A DNA stretch of 64,000 nt from Riptortus pedestris (Eukaryota > Arthropoda > Insecta > Hemiptera > Alydidae): assembly GCA_019009955.1 (NCBI GenBank), contig CM032228.1, forward strand, positions 97,902,501 through 97,966,500, given 5' to 3'. The notes beneath the pieces are model-generated. The model had not been told where the DNA came from, did no database searches, and saw nothing but the letters and a program-made list of their open reading frames with translations. This document shows, piece after piece, positions 11,364 to 27,810 of the stretch (position 1 is its first letter; the number at the start of each line of letters is the position of its first letter). A program made the translations under genes and the position numbers.

Positions 11364-11444
11364 TTGATGTGTGTGTTTGATGAAATGTGGCTGTGACATA
11401 GTTAATTTATGAAATTGTTAATATTTGAAAATAATTTCATCATA

Positions 11445-11450
11445 AATAAA
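11445..11450 (+). terminator. Probable NUBP2 polyadenylation signal
   Basis: AATAAA about 80 bases after the NUBP2 stop codon, the first canonical hexamer downstream. Confidence 0.6.
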
Positions 11451-11561
11451 AGTCAATTATAATAAATTATGAAATTGTTAATATTTGCAAAGTTCATCAT
11501 AAATACAAGTTTATTACAAAATAGCATTTTGTTATACCATTAGAATTTATGGTTTAGTTGA

Positions 11562-11668
11562 AATTAAAAATAGTGATATTTCGTTTCCTATTGGTTTTTT
11601 GAACCAATATGAATGATTGTATAGGTTTAATTCTAGAAAATATAGTTCAAAACAGTATTTTTATTTAT

Positions 11669-11733
<65 letters not shown>

Positions 11734-11808
11734 TTCTAGAATTAAACCTATACAAATTCATATTGGTTCAAAAAACCAATAGGAAACGAAATATCGTTAT
11801 TTTTCATT
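11562..11808. repeat. Long inverted repeat around a (TA)n core
   Basis: Arms of about 82 bp at 11562-11643 and 11728-11808 are near-perfect reverse complements (for example CGTTTCCTATTGGTTTTTTG against CAAAAAACCAATAGGAAACG). A (TA)n tract at about 11670-11729 separates them. The arms are family B sequence. Confidence 0.85.
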
Positions 11809-12067
11809 TCAACCGTCCCTTATAACCCCACTCCTATTGATTTCAGAGAATATTAATACAGACTAAAGTCTAAGTTGGGTTAGCAGTAATATATATATAC
11901 CAAGTTTCATAAAATTTGGTCCAGATGTTTATGCGTGAAAAGGTAACAAACAAAGCAGGAAACATACACCAAAGCTACAAATTGCAGATATCGTGACTGT
12001 GGCATGTGAAACAAAAAAGTATCGTGAAAATTCGAGAAAAATTCACTGTACAGACAGAGGCTACAAA

Positions 12068-12070
<3 letters not shown>
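11728..12070 (-). mobile_element. Partial family B element (5' half)
   Basis: The family B 5' region in reverse: ATAACCCCACTCCTATTG, AGTCTAAGTTGGGTTAG, TTTATGCGTGAAAAGGTAAC, then the end before a (TA)n tract (12070-12128) and an (AC)n run (12129-12153). The CTAG hairpin end is missing. Confidence 0.7.
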
Positions 12071-12153
<83 letters not shown>

Positions 12154-12317
12154 TACTTATACATATATGTATGTCCGAAGTTTTAGCTGGAGTTAAAACT
12201 TAATTTTAAAATGATTTATCAGTTTTAAAATCTAACACTTAAGTTTGTGAGTATTTGTTACTTTCGACATATTTTCTTCTTCATTAGTAACAGTGTCGAT
12301 TAAAAACTATTCTTTGA

Positions 12318-12614
12318 CTCTGGATTTGGGTTGGCTGGTGGAGGTCCATCATCAACGGAAGGATCAAAAAGGTCAAACACCTCCACTCGTAATACTTCTT
12401 TTATTACAGACAAAGTACTTTTGGGGCGAACCGTCCCATCTTCAGTGCTCATTCTATTGAGCCGACATCTCTGGCGAGACTCTCCGGAGATGTTGGCTCA
12501 ATAGAGACCAGCTCTAGATCACTGAAGATGGGACAGTTTGCCCCGAAAGTACTTTGTCTGTAATAAAATAAGTATTAAGAGTGGAGGTGTTTGACCTTTT
12601 TGATCCCTCCGTTG
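12318..12614. mobile_element. Fold-back element with about 95-bp arms
   Basis: The arm from 12352 (TCAACGGAAGGATCAAAAAG) is the near-complement of the arm ending at 12614 (CTTTTTGATCCCTCCGTTGA), and pairing extends inward to about CATCTTCAGTG / CACTGAAGATG. The loop has a second short inverted pair (GAGCCGACATCTCTGG / CCGGAGATGTTGGCTC). ACTATTCTTTGA occurs just outside both ends (12306-12317 and 12615-12626), possibly a 12-bp target-site duplication. No coding capacity. Confidence 0.75.
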
Positions 12615-12906
12615 ACTATTCTTTGAGTAAATTATAGTAGGAAAGCTGAATGATATATCAATGGGTAGATTATCTTAGAAATAAAAGGGTCATTTGGGCA
12701 AGTATTAAATTTACTTTAGATAGACGTTCCATTATAGACACTTCAAAAAAGTGTGTAATTTATTTACAGAAGACTGACTCTGTTTAGACTTAGAACCCTA
12801 GCCATCATTTTGATTTAGGGTATAGTGCTAACTTCAGTCTTCCATTTCTCATTATGAAACTTAAAATTCAACTGCTGGTATTTTTAAACACTTCTCAACA
12901 AAATTA

Positions 12907-13128
12907 TTATTATTATTTATTAACGTCCACTTTTTGCAACTCAGGGTAATTGGGATGGGTTATCTACAGGTTACCACCCTTTTCTAGCCAAGGTGGGACT
13001 TAGGATTTTATTTAATGAATTTCGTCACTAAATAAATTCCTTTACCCAGGCGGGAATCGAACTCGCCACTCTAGGATTACCATGTGAGATTAAAGGCAAC
13101 GCTTAACTCGCATGGCTAACCTGAGCTC
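12907..13128 (-). mobile_element. tRNA-derived SINE, full-length copy
   Basis: Reads in reverse from the tail (ATTATTTATTAACGTCCACT) through GGTTATCTACAGGTTACCAC to the head (GGGAATCGAACTCGCC is the B box in reverse; TAACTCGCATGGCTAACCTG the A-box side). The best-preserved copy in the window. Confidence 0.8.
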
Positions 13129-13162
13129 CAAAAATAAAATACATGGAAGTCTTACTCCATTA

Positions 13163-13213
13163 ATTTTAGCAGATTTCCCTTAAGGGAAATCAGCTATTGA
13201 GGTTGTACTTCAC
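13163..13213 (-). mobile_element. Family A 3'-end fragment
   Basis: TTTTAGCAGATTTCCCTTAA through AGCTATTGAGGTTGTACTTC, that is the terminal palindrome and adjoining bases only. Confidence 0.75.
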
Positions 13214-13214
13214 A

Positions 13215-13796
13215 AGGAACACCGTCTGCAACATGTCACCTGTATATACCCGATAAGAGGACATTCATACAAGGAATAAGACAAGAACTCGAGAGTGATA
13301 AACCAGAAAACAAGAGCCGAGATTGGGCTGAAGCCATCAAAATTGCAAGAGTGAAGCCTTCACCTTTCAAAGTGGTTGAAGTTGAACCAGAAATGATCAA
13401 AGATTGGACAACTCTATCGGAAGAAATTGCAGTGCGCTTTTCGAACTGTCAAGGTTTTACGTGTTTCAGATCATCCTGCACTTATAAACTATTGGAACGC
13501 CTTCCATGGACCGTGGAACAATGTCACTGTCACAGTACTACTTACAAAGAGCCAAAAGAAGCAGCAGCCATTGCAACATCAACAAGTGTCAGAAACGGAG
13601 TTTATTCTGCCAAACATTGCCTATGATGGTGAGCTAAAACATCATATTTTATACCTAAATTTACTACCATGATTTTACGTGTTTGAATACGTAGTATTTT
13701 GTTTTATTTTTCAGCTCACTTGCCGATCTCGAAAGAGAAGTATGACGATCTGCAATGCTTGAAGAAATTTTGTACAAATCCTAGGGTGGCAGGCTA
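13215..13796 (+). pseudogene. Intron-containing TE-like gene fragment (insect repeat-derived protein)
   Basis: Coding-like sequence reads YIPDKRTFIQGIRQEL, SRDWAEAIKIARVKPSPFKV and VEVEPEMIKDWTTL. It then needs a frameshift near 13430 to continue as RVSDHPALINYWNAFHGPWN and ETEFILPNIAYD. A GT donor at about 13629 and an acceptor TTTTTCAG at about 13716 join it in phase to AHLPISKEKYDDLQCLKKFC and a TAG at 13794. From memory this resembles the C-terminal part of a multicopy insect protein family with a DUF7869-type domain; that is a weak call. It is not a retro-copy, because an intron is present. The frameshift and missing N-terminus make it a pseudogene or a badly preserved TE gene. Confidence 0.45.
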
Positions 13797-14096
13797 GTCT
13801 AGCTCATAAGTGATGTTGTTTACTTACTTTTCTCGACAATATGAATTCATTGTGTTTCCTTTAATGACAAACAGTTGGGGTTTCAAACAAAATGTTTATT
13901 GTGATTTCAAATGAAACATGTCACTAATGGAATATTGTTTTCTGATTAAATTATTATCCTAGAAGTGTGCTGGCAGCAAGTTGTGATTGTATGTTACCTC
14001 TGTACAAGTACTTAAACTTTGAAATTGCTCTCCTGAAAAATGACGCATATTGACTTAGCATGTTTTTCCCTTGGACCCTTTATATATATATATATA

Positions 14097-14761
14097 CTAG
14101 TTCAGATACCCGGCTTCGCCTGGGAATTCATTTTAGGCTGAATGGTGATGTTATTTTTTTGGCAAGGGTTTACTTTGCACAATATTTTGACATTTACCCA
14201 TCCCAGTGTTTAGGGTTAATACCCGTCGTTTTTGTGGATTTGTTAATAATAAAATTAATTTTTTATGTAAGACTTCACTGTCCTCCATATTGTCATATTT
14301 CCCGTTTCCTGTGCATTATGCATAGATTTGAATTATTAAGTACAAAATATTAACATACATTTGAATTAATTTTTCCAGGTGAGGTACCTGGTAGTTCATA
14401 TTGAAAAGAATTGTTGAGCAAATTTCTCTAAACAACAAAATAAACAACTTTTGTTATGTTCATATTTGCCGAAAAACCAATAGGAAACGAAATATCGCTA
14501 TTTTTAATTTCTGGCTTCCCTTATAACCCCCACTCCTGTTCGTCTCAGAGGATATTAATATAGCCTAAAGTCTAAGTTGGGTTAGTAGTAATATACATAC
14601 CAAGTTTCATAAAATTCGGTTCAGCCGTTTATGCGTGAAAAGGTAACAAATAAACAAACAGACACCAAAGAAACAAAATGCAGTTATGGTGTCTATGACA
14701 TGTGAAACGAAAAGTTATCGTGAAATTTCGCGAAAATAATCAATGTACAGACAGAGGTTAC

Positions 14762-14766
<5 letters not shown>
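14097..14766 (-). mobile_element. Family B element, short form (one tandem unit)
   Basis: Reads from the CTAG end (ACTAGTTCAGATACCCGGCT with hairpin CCCGGCTTCGCCTGGG) through one 290-bp-type unit (ATAACCCCCACTCCTGTTCG) to the 5' end GACAGAGGTTACAATTTTAT at the (TA)n tract 14767-14820. About 670 bp. Confidence 0.8.

Positions 14767-14820
<54 letters not shown>
14767..14820. repeat. (TA)n microsatellite between two inverted family B copies
   Basis: About 27 TA units. The B copy on the left points leftward and the one on the right points rightward, so both begin at this tract. Confidence 0.95.
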
Positions 14821-14823
<3 letters not shown>

Positions 14824-15480
14824 GAATGTTTGTTTGTATGTCCTTTATAGAATTGTAAACGGCTGAACCGAATTTTATGAAACTTGTTATATATATTACT
14901 ACTAAACCAACTTGGGTTTTAGGCTATATAATATTCATATCCTATGAGACGAACAGGAGTAGGGGTTATAAGGGTGACCTGAAATTAAAAATAGCGATAT
15001 TTCGTTACCTATTGGTTTTTCGGCAAATATGCACATAACAAAAGCTGTTTATTTTGTTATTTAGAGTAACTTTTGTTATATACCTTTTTGTCTTATACCG
15101 AAGTATACATGAGTTAAATGCTAAAAACTATAGTGGGAGTCAACAATTTTATATGGCACAAAAGCCTCAACCAAACTAAACGAAACTCCATATGTGATTT
15201 GGCATTAACACCACCCTGATTATAAGCTATATTAAAATTTCGAGGTACGAACAGAAGTGAAGGTTATAAATATAAAATCGTGATATTTCATAATCTACTC
15301 ATTTTTCGGCAAACGTGCATATAACAAAAGTTGTTTGTTTTGTTATTTAAAGTAACTTTTGTTATATGCCCTTTTGCCGTGTAACGAAATATAAATGAGG
15401 TATACTCGAAAAACTATAGGGGTCAACAATGTTATAGGACAAGAAAGACTAAATCAAAATCAACGAAACTCTGTATTTTT
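14821..15480 (+). mobile_element. Family B element, 3' truncated (two units)
   Basis: The 5' part is shortened. Then come AACGGCTGAACCGAATTTTA and two tandem units, marked by AGTAACTTTTGTTATATACC (about 15064) and AAAGTAACTTTTGTTATATG (about 15352). No CTAG hairpin end is found. Confidence 0.7.
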
Positions 15481-15616
15481 GACTATTGAGACGAGAAAAC
15501 GTAAAAATATTGTATAAAGTAAAGCACCCCCCCAAAAACAAAATCCATCATCCACCCTCAAATGATTTCCCGGGCTCAATATATTCTTTCTCTAATTTGA
15601 ATTTTAACAGAGCTAT

Positions 15617-15840
15617 TTGTATTTTTTGTTTTCAGCCTTCTGTTAACCACCACTCCTACCCATGAGATTTTTACTTTTCAGCAATTACATCACCAATCAC
15701 ATTTCCATAAATATGAAGTTTTGGTTACATAGGTTTCCTATTAGTATAAAAAAATTGAATACAAGATTACATCTTCGACATACCATTCCAGCACTCGGGA
15801 AGTCTGTTTAGTTAACACAGTACCTGTGTGACAGATTTTT
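15617..15840 (-). mobile_element. Family A 5'-end fragment
   Basis: Core words (TTTTCAGCCTTCTGTTAACC, CACTCCTACCCATGAG) are followed by CTGTTTAGTTAACACAGTAC and CTGTGTGACAG, the family A 5' end in reverse. A second related core begins right after (TTTTCAGCCTTCAGTGAACTC, about 15845). Confidence 0.55.
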
Positions 15841-15989
15841 TTGTTTTCAGCCTTCAGTGAACTCCCACTACTCCTCAAGTTATTTTTCACACTTAAGTAA
15901 CTGTATCACTAAGCAACTAATGTTATGTAATGTGAACGTTTGTTCAGTATATTTCCCCAAAAAGAAATTATTGCATTTTTTTAAACTAT

Positions 15990-16223
15990 TTAAATTCTAT
16001 ATGAGCATATATACATCCCATACCATCCCAAACATATTGAAGCGCAAGTTCCTCATTCCCTTTCAAGCAACCCCCTCTCAAAACCCCGAATCTTACTGGC
16101 TTAAGAGCAATTAAATTTGTTTAGTTTTTAATATTTTCCGCAGTCACAAAATTAAGGCAATTTCTATTACTTATAATTTAACAATGCTCCTAAAATTAAT
16201 TCAAAATTATAATTTCACCCCCT

Positions 16224-16271
<48 letters not shown>
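15990..16271 (-). repeat. Repeat C, copy 1, with (TA)n tail
   Basis: It is the reverse complement of 49545-49790 (for example CATACCATCCCAAACAT against ATGTTTGGGATGGTATG, and AATTTGTTTAGTTTTTAATA against its complement). Both copies abut a (TA)n tract (16226-16271 here). It is probably part of a family A subtype that is not defined elsewhere in the window. Confidence 0.6.
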
Positions 16272-16274
<3 letters not shown>

Positions 16275-17524
16275 TTATTCTTATGTTGATAAGTTATGTC
16301 TTTGTCAAAATTAGTTTGTTTGAAAGAGACTTTTATATTATTTTTATACATAACATGAATTCACTCACTTTTATTTCTGATCTATTGCCACCCACCCACC
16401 AGTCAAAACAGAAAGTTTTGCCAATGATTGTGACTGCTTGTAGCTAGACTTCTTTAAGACTGTAACTGAGTGACATCTGCAGTTGTATCTTGACCAACCT
16501 CTAATTTACTTTGTCACTAGACCATATTTTAAACTTTAGGAAGTATTGAAAACTAGGATACCAATGCTTGTTAAATTGCAATACACTACACTTTGATTCA
16601 CCTAAATACATTTTCCTTGGGAATGAAATTTTATATAATATAAATCATAATAATATGGATAACATAATCTTTATTTCTGAATGGAAAAATATTCCTATTT
16701 CATAAATCAAGTAATAATAACCTGGATGAATAAACAGTAATGGTTTTTAAATTCATTTATTTACAAAATTATAAATACAAATTTTACGAGAGAATTCCAT
16801 GAAAATACAAAATAAGGTTCCCTTTTTAGGTTTTTTAAAGTTGTTAATTTTTAAATTTTGGGTTATAGACCATTAATTAGTAGTACAGCTATTTTTAAAT
16901 GTAAATAGGCTCTGTATATGGCTGCATTATGAAATGCTGTCAGGAGGATGGATACAGTATTTTAAGACTGTTTTAAACTGTGTACTTACAGAGTTTGGGT
17001 GTTTTTAAATAATCAAGATGGGAGAAAGAATAAAGCATGAGAAAGACTATAACAGGGTGATGTGTTACCACTGAGCTCAAATCCTGTCTTACTAAAACGT
17101 CTTGATGATTTGAGAATCGTGCACCTCTCTGAACCCCCCACTTCCAATACCTTTATGTCTATTATATATTTTCCTCTTGGTTTTTTCTTCAAAATTAAAA
17201 TATTTAAGGCTTCTTAATAAGTTACACCAAGAAATAAAACATAGCATATAAGTTTTATGGGAAATTATGCAGTTTTACTTTGTCGCCCACCCCATCTGAT
17301 AGAAAAAGTACATAACACATGAATTAATGAAAAAAGATGTAGGCTTACGCCATGGTAAAAATAAAATGACAATAAAATAATAAGTCAAGTTTAAGTATGC
17401 TTTCATAGAAAAAAAATGTTCTCGATTTTTAATAGTTATAAACATTAAATTTTGTTAATTGAAATAACTTATTTTTGGAAAAAATTATTTTTTAAAAATA
17501 ATTTTATTTAATTAAAGAAGCACA
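16272..17524. other. Intergenic, PSMD14 3' flank
   Basis: AT-rich; no gene or known repeat recognised. Reading leftward from the PSMD14 stop, TTTATT at 17503-17508 (AATAAA on the minus strand) is a possible polyadenylation signal. Confidence 0.4.
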
Positions 17525-23540
<6,016 letters not shown>

Positions 23541-23543
23541 TTT

Positions 23544-23662
23544 AGCAGATTTCCCTTAAGGGAAATCAGCTATTGAGGTTATACTCAAGACGGAATTTTC
23601 GACTTTTTTCTTCAAATGTCCATCGATCCTACCTAGATGACGAAAATGAGGTCCGTTCAAAA

Positions 23663-23716
<54 letters not shown>
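23544..23716 (-). mobile_element. Family A 3' block ending in (TA)n
   Basis: TTTAGCAGATTTCCCTTAAG through CATCGATCCTACCTAGATGA and GAGGTCCGTTCAAAACTC, then (TA)n to 23716. The rest of the A copy is replaced by a family B element that starts at once with CTAG. Confidence 0.85.
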
Positions 23717-23717
<1 letters not shown>

Positions 23718-23718
<1 letters not shown>

Positions 23719-25112
23719 TAGCTCAGATACCAGGCTTCGCTCGGGAATTCATTTGAGGCAAAATGGTGATGTTATATTTTTGGCAAGGCTTTACTTTGCA
23801 CAATATTTTGACATTTACCCGTTCCAGTGTTTAGGGTTAATACCCGTTGTTGGCATTTGTTAATAATAAAATTATTTTTTTATGTAAGACTTCACTGACC
23901 TGCATATTGTCATATTTCCCGTCTCCTGAGCATTATGCATAGATTTGAATTATTAAGGAAAAAAATATTGACATACATTTGAACTAATTTTTTCAGGTGC
24001 ATATTTGCCGAAAATGCAATAGGAAACGAAATATCACTATTATTAATTTCAGGCCTTCCTTATAACCCCCACTCCTGCCCGTCCCTAGAAATGTTAGTAT
24101 AGCTTATTATAATAAAGGCGTTAGTACTAATTCACATACCGAGTTTGGTTTAGTTCGGTTGAGTCTTTTGTGCCAAATAAAATTGTGGACTCCCGCTATA
24201 GTTTTTAGCGTATAACTCATTTATACTTCCGTATACGGCAAAACAGCATATAACAAAAGTTACTCTAAATAACAAAATAAACAACTTTTGTTATGTGCAT
24301 ATTTGCCGAAACCCCAATAGGAAAACATTATTATTAATTTCAGGCCTCCCTTATAACCCCCACTCCTGCCCGTCCCTAGAAATGTTAGTATGGCTTATTA
24401 TAAGGAAGGCGTTAGTGCTAATACACATACTGAGTGTTTTATTTAGTTCGGTTGAGTCTTTTGTGCCAAATAAAATTGTTGTCTCCCGCTATAATTTTTA
24501 GCGTATAACGCCTTTATACTTCGGTATACGATGATAGTGTATATAAAAAAAAGTTTCTCTAAATAACAAAATAAACAACTTTTGTTATGTGCATATTTGC
24601 CGAAAATGCAATAGGAAACGAAATATCACTATTATTAATTTCAGGCCTTCCTTATAACCCCCACTCCTGCCCGTCCCTAGAAATCTTAGTATAGCTTACT
24701 ATAATGAAGGCGTTAGTACTAATTCACATACCGAGTTTGATTTAGTTCGGTTGAGTCTTTTGTGCCAAATAAAATTGTGGACTCCCGCTATAGTTTTTAG
24801 CGTATAACTCATTTATACTTCCGTATACGGCAAAACAGCATATTACAAAAGTTACTCTAAATAACAAAATAAACAACTTTTGTTATGTGCATATTTGCTG
24901 AAAAAGCAATAGGAAACGAAATATCGCTATTTTTAATTTCAGGCCTTCCTTATAACCCCCACTCCTGTTTGTCTTAGAGAATATTAATATAGCCTAAAGT
25001 CTAAGTTGGGCTAGTAGTAATAAAGATACCAAGTTTCATAAAATTCGGTTCAGCCGTTTATGCGTGAAAAGGTAGCAAACAAACAAACAGACACCAAAGA
25101 AACAAAATGCAG
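23718..25112 (-). mobile_element. Family B element, three tandem units
   Basis: The CTAG end at 23718 has a hairpin (CCAGGCTTCGCTCGGG). Three units of about 290-300 bp follow, each with ACAACTTTTGTTATGTGCAT and TATAACCCCCACTCCTGCCC (markers at about 24290, 24590 and 24890). Then come the unique 5' block (TTCAGCCGTTTATGCGTGAA) and CAAACAGACACCAAAGAAAC. The far 5' end with its TA tract is missing; family A sequence takes over at about 25118. Confidence 0.8.
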
Positions 25113-25117
25113 TTTAG

Positions 25118-26576
25118 TGAAAACGAAATCAATTTCAATAGTCAGTCCCACACCGGAAAGAAAAACAATTGCAGAAATAAATAAGAATTTTACGTTAATT
25201 TTATAGAGAACTATTTACTATATCTATTAAGAGAATTAAATAATGTTTAGGAATAAGGAAATCTCTAAAATTCACGTAGTCCAAAACTTCACGTTGTGGA
25301 AACGACTCACCAGAGCAGTTGCACGGAATAGAGAGTCCGGAACATGAGTCCGGAAGCGGCGGGTTCCGTCGACCACACACACAATACAAATGCAAATATC
25401 TCGGTTAATATTCAAGACAGTGAAGAAATGTATATAACAATATTTATAGTAAATGTAATTTGCAAAAGGATTGGTTCTATACAATTTTTCGATTCAACCT
25501 ATGGTAACGGAGATATTTTGAATTTTCGAAAATCCTCCCCTCTAAACCCCCCCTTCCCCTGGCCCGATTTCAGCCGTTAACGAACCTGATCTTTCTTTTT
25601 ACATAAAACGACTAAATATCGATTTTGGTAACGATTAAACAATAATTGCGACCGCTAGAGCGGTAACAGACAAATATATCTATATATATATATATATAAA
25701 TATAAAAATACGAATTTTAGACTTAGGCTATATTAATTTTCTCTGAGACGAACAGGAGTGGGGGTTATAAGGGAGGCCTGAAATTAAAAATAGCGATATT
25801 TCGTTTCCTATTGATTTTTCAGCAAATATGCACATAACAAAAGTTATTTACTTTGTAATTTAGAGTAACTTTTGTTATATGTACTTTTGCCGTACACGGA
25901 AGTATAAATGAGTTATACGCTAAAAAATATAGCGGGAGTCCACAATATTATTTGGCAACTAAACCAAACTCGTTATGTAAATTAATACTAATGATGTCCT
26001 TATAATAAGCCATACTAACATTTCTAGGGACGGGCAGGAGTGGGGGTTATAAGGGAGGCCTGAAATTAAAAATAGTGATATTTCGTTTCCTATTGGGGTT
26101 TCAGCAATTATGTACATAACAAAAGTTGTTTATTTTGTTATTTAGAGAAACTTTTGTAATATGCACTTTTGTCGTATAAGGAAGCATTAATGAGTTATCC
26201 GCTATAAACTAAATCGGGAGTCCACAATTTTATTTGGCACTAAAGAACTCTGAATGTGAATTACTACTAACGCCTTCATTATAATAAGCTATACTAACAT
26301 GTCTAGGGACGGGCTGGAGTGGGGGGTATAAGGGAGGTCTGAAATTAAAAATAGTGATATTTCGTTTCCTAGTGGGGTTTCGGCAAATATGTACATAACA
26401 ATAGTTGTTTATTTTGTTATTTAGAGTAACTTTTGTTATTTACAATATCGTAGCATTAGCCCTAAACGCTGGGCCGGGTAAATGTCACAATATTGTGCAA
26501 AGCCTTGCCAAAAAAAGACCACCACCATCCAGCCACAACTGAAGTCCCGGGCGAAGCCGGGTATCTGAGCGAGTAT

Positions 26577-26653
<77 letters not shown>

Positions 26654-26762
26654 GAACGGACCTCATCTCCTGGGTAGGATCGATGGACATTTGAGGAAAT
26701 TTTACAAAACTCGCGTCATGAGTACGACCTCAATAGCTGATTTCCCTTAAGGGAAATCTGCT
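25118..26762 (+). mobile_element. Family A element split by a family B insertion
   Basis: The 5' truncated A core (CACACCGGAAAGAAAAACAA, AGGATTGGTTCTATAC, CCGCTAGAGCGGTAACAGAC) runs to the (TA)n tract at about 25675-25697. After the B insertion, (TA)n resumes at 26580-26646. The A 3' block follows (TTTTGAACGGACCTCATCTC, ATCGATGGACATTTGAGG) and ends GATTTCCCTTAAGGGAAATC, TGCTA. Confidence 0.85.
25700..26573 (+). mobile_element. Family B element nested in family A
   Basis: Starts within the A copy's TA tract with a shortened 5' part (ACTTAGGCTATATTAATTTT). It carries three tandem units (AACTTTTGTTAT-type markers at about 25866, 26147 and 26427) and ends with the hairpin CCCGGGCGAAGCCGGG followed by TATCTGAGCGAG, where CTAG has mutated to CGAG. 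Confidence 0.8.
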
Positions 26763-27592
26763 AATATATACATATATCTATATATTTGTCTGTTACCGCT
26801 CTAGCGGTCGCAATTATTGTTTAATCGTTACCAAAATCGATATTTAGTCGTTTTATGTAAAAAGAAAGATCAAGTTCGTTAACGGCTGAAATCGGGCCAG
26901 GGGAAGGGGGGGGGGTTTAAAGGTGAGGATTTTCGAAAATTCAAAATATCTCCGTTACCATAGGTTGAATCGAAAAATTGTATAGAACCAATCCTTTTGC
27001 AAATTACATTTACTATAAATATTGTTATATACATTTCTTCACTGTCTTGAATATTAACTGAGATATTTGCATTTTTCAGTTTTCAGCCATCAGCAAACCG
27101 CCACTTCTACTCATGTTATATAAACAATACTCTGCTACGTAATAAATCACATTATTGGAAGTTTAAATACCAAAAATTGTATTCAAGAGACCTTTATTAT
27201 ACTAGATAGATGCAAATATGTCCTGGTGACCCCCCCCCCCCCCGTCTTAAGATTTTGGACTACTAAAATTTGATTGATTGAGATAACAATTATTCTGACT
27301 CATTATTAATTACAGTACCAGATATAAAAAATAGTTCTCAATAAAATTAATATGTTATATTCAGTTATATTTCAGTAATTGTTTTTCTTTCCGGTGTGAG
27401 GCGGGTTGACCCGTTTGTATACAATTCTAACCTAACGCTTTCTATGGGCAGGTTATTGAAATTGGATGAAACATTTCTTATTACCGTTTGTATTTATTCT
27501 CGGTGGTGTTGTGTTAGCAGTATGTAGATTTATCTATTACTAAACTACACGAGGGAAATCTGCTTAGTTTACGCAGCCCCTGCGTGACCGAC
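26763..27592 (-). mobile_element. Family A element in inverted orientation
   Basis: Begins at a short TA/TATC tract (TTTGTCTGTTACCGCTCTAG) and runs through the A core in reverse (ACGGCTGAAATCGGGCCAGG, TTTCCGGTGTGAGGCGGG). It finishes GGGAAATCTGCTTAGTTTAC then GCAGCCCCTGCGTGACCGAC, the full 5' end. The 3' block is absent; it abuts the 3' end of the A copy on its left. Confidence 0.85.
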
Positions 27593-27771
27593 TTTTTAGG
27601 CTAGTAGTTGATTGAGAAAAAGAGGTTGGAGGGTGCCTTAGTAACTTTGGAGTTCACTATGGTATTATTTGATATTGGAATTAATAATGAAGTACGAACC
27701 ATTTTTGAAACACACTTTAATTATAGAATACAAATTCTGGCTCCTATTTCAAAATAGTTGACCAAATAGAC

Positions 27772-27810
27772 CAGGGGTCTCCAAACTACGGCCCGAGGGA
27801 AATTTTGTTA
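27772..27810 (+). mobile_element. hAT left-end fragment
   Basis: CAGGGGTCTCCAAACTACGG then CCCGAGGG, matching the left terminal repeat of the hAT element at 3371. No right end was found nearby. Confidence 0.6.

Noticed and set aside
11993..12196. Open frames encoding long alternating Tyr-Ile runs at TA tracts (also 10375-10557, 26436-26750, 37380-37598, 45831-46013)
   Set aside because: They are translations of (TA)n microsatellites inside repeats; no conserved flanking protein sequence.
27225..27243. C and G homopolymer runs (also 26906, 29670, 32277, 49220, 52035) as possible quadruplex or regulatory sites
   Set aside because: Several lie in the same position of family A/B sequence (CTCTAAACCCCCC), so they are slippage-prone parts of repeats; no four-run quadruplex pattern.
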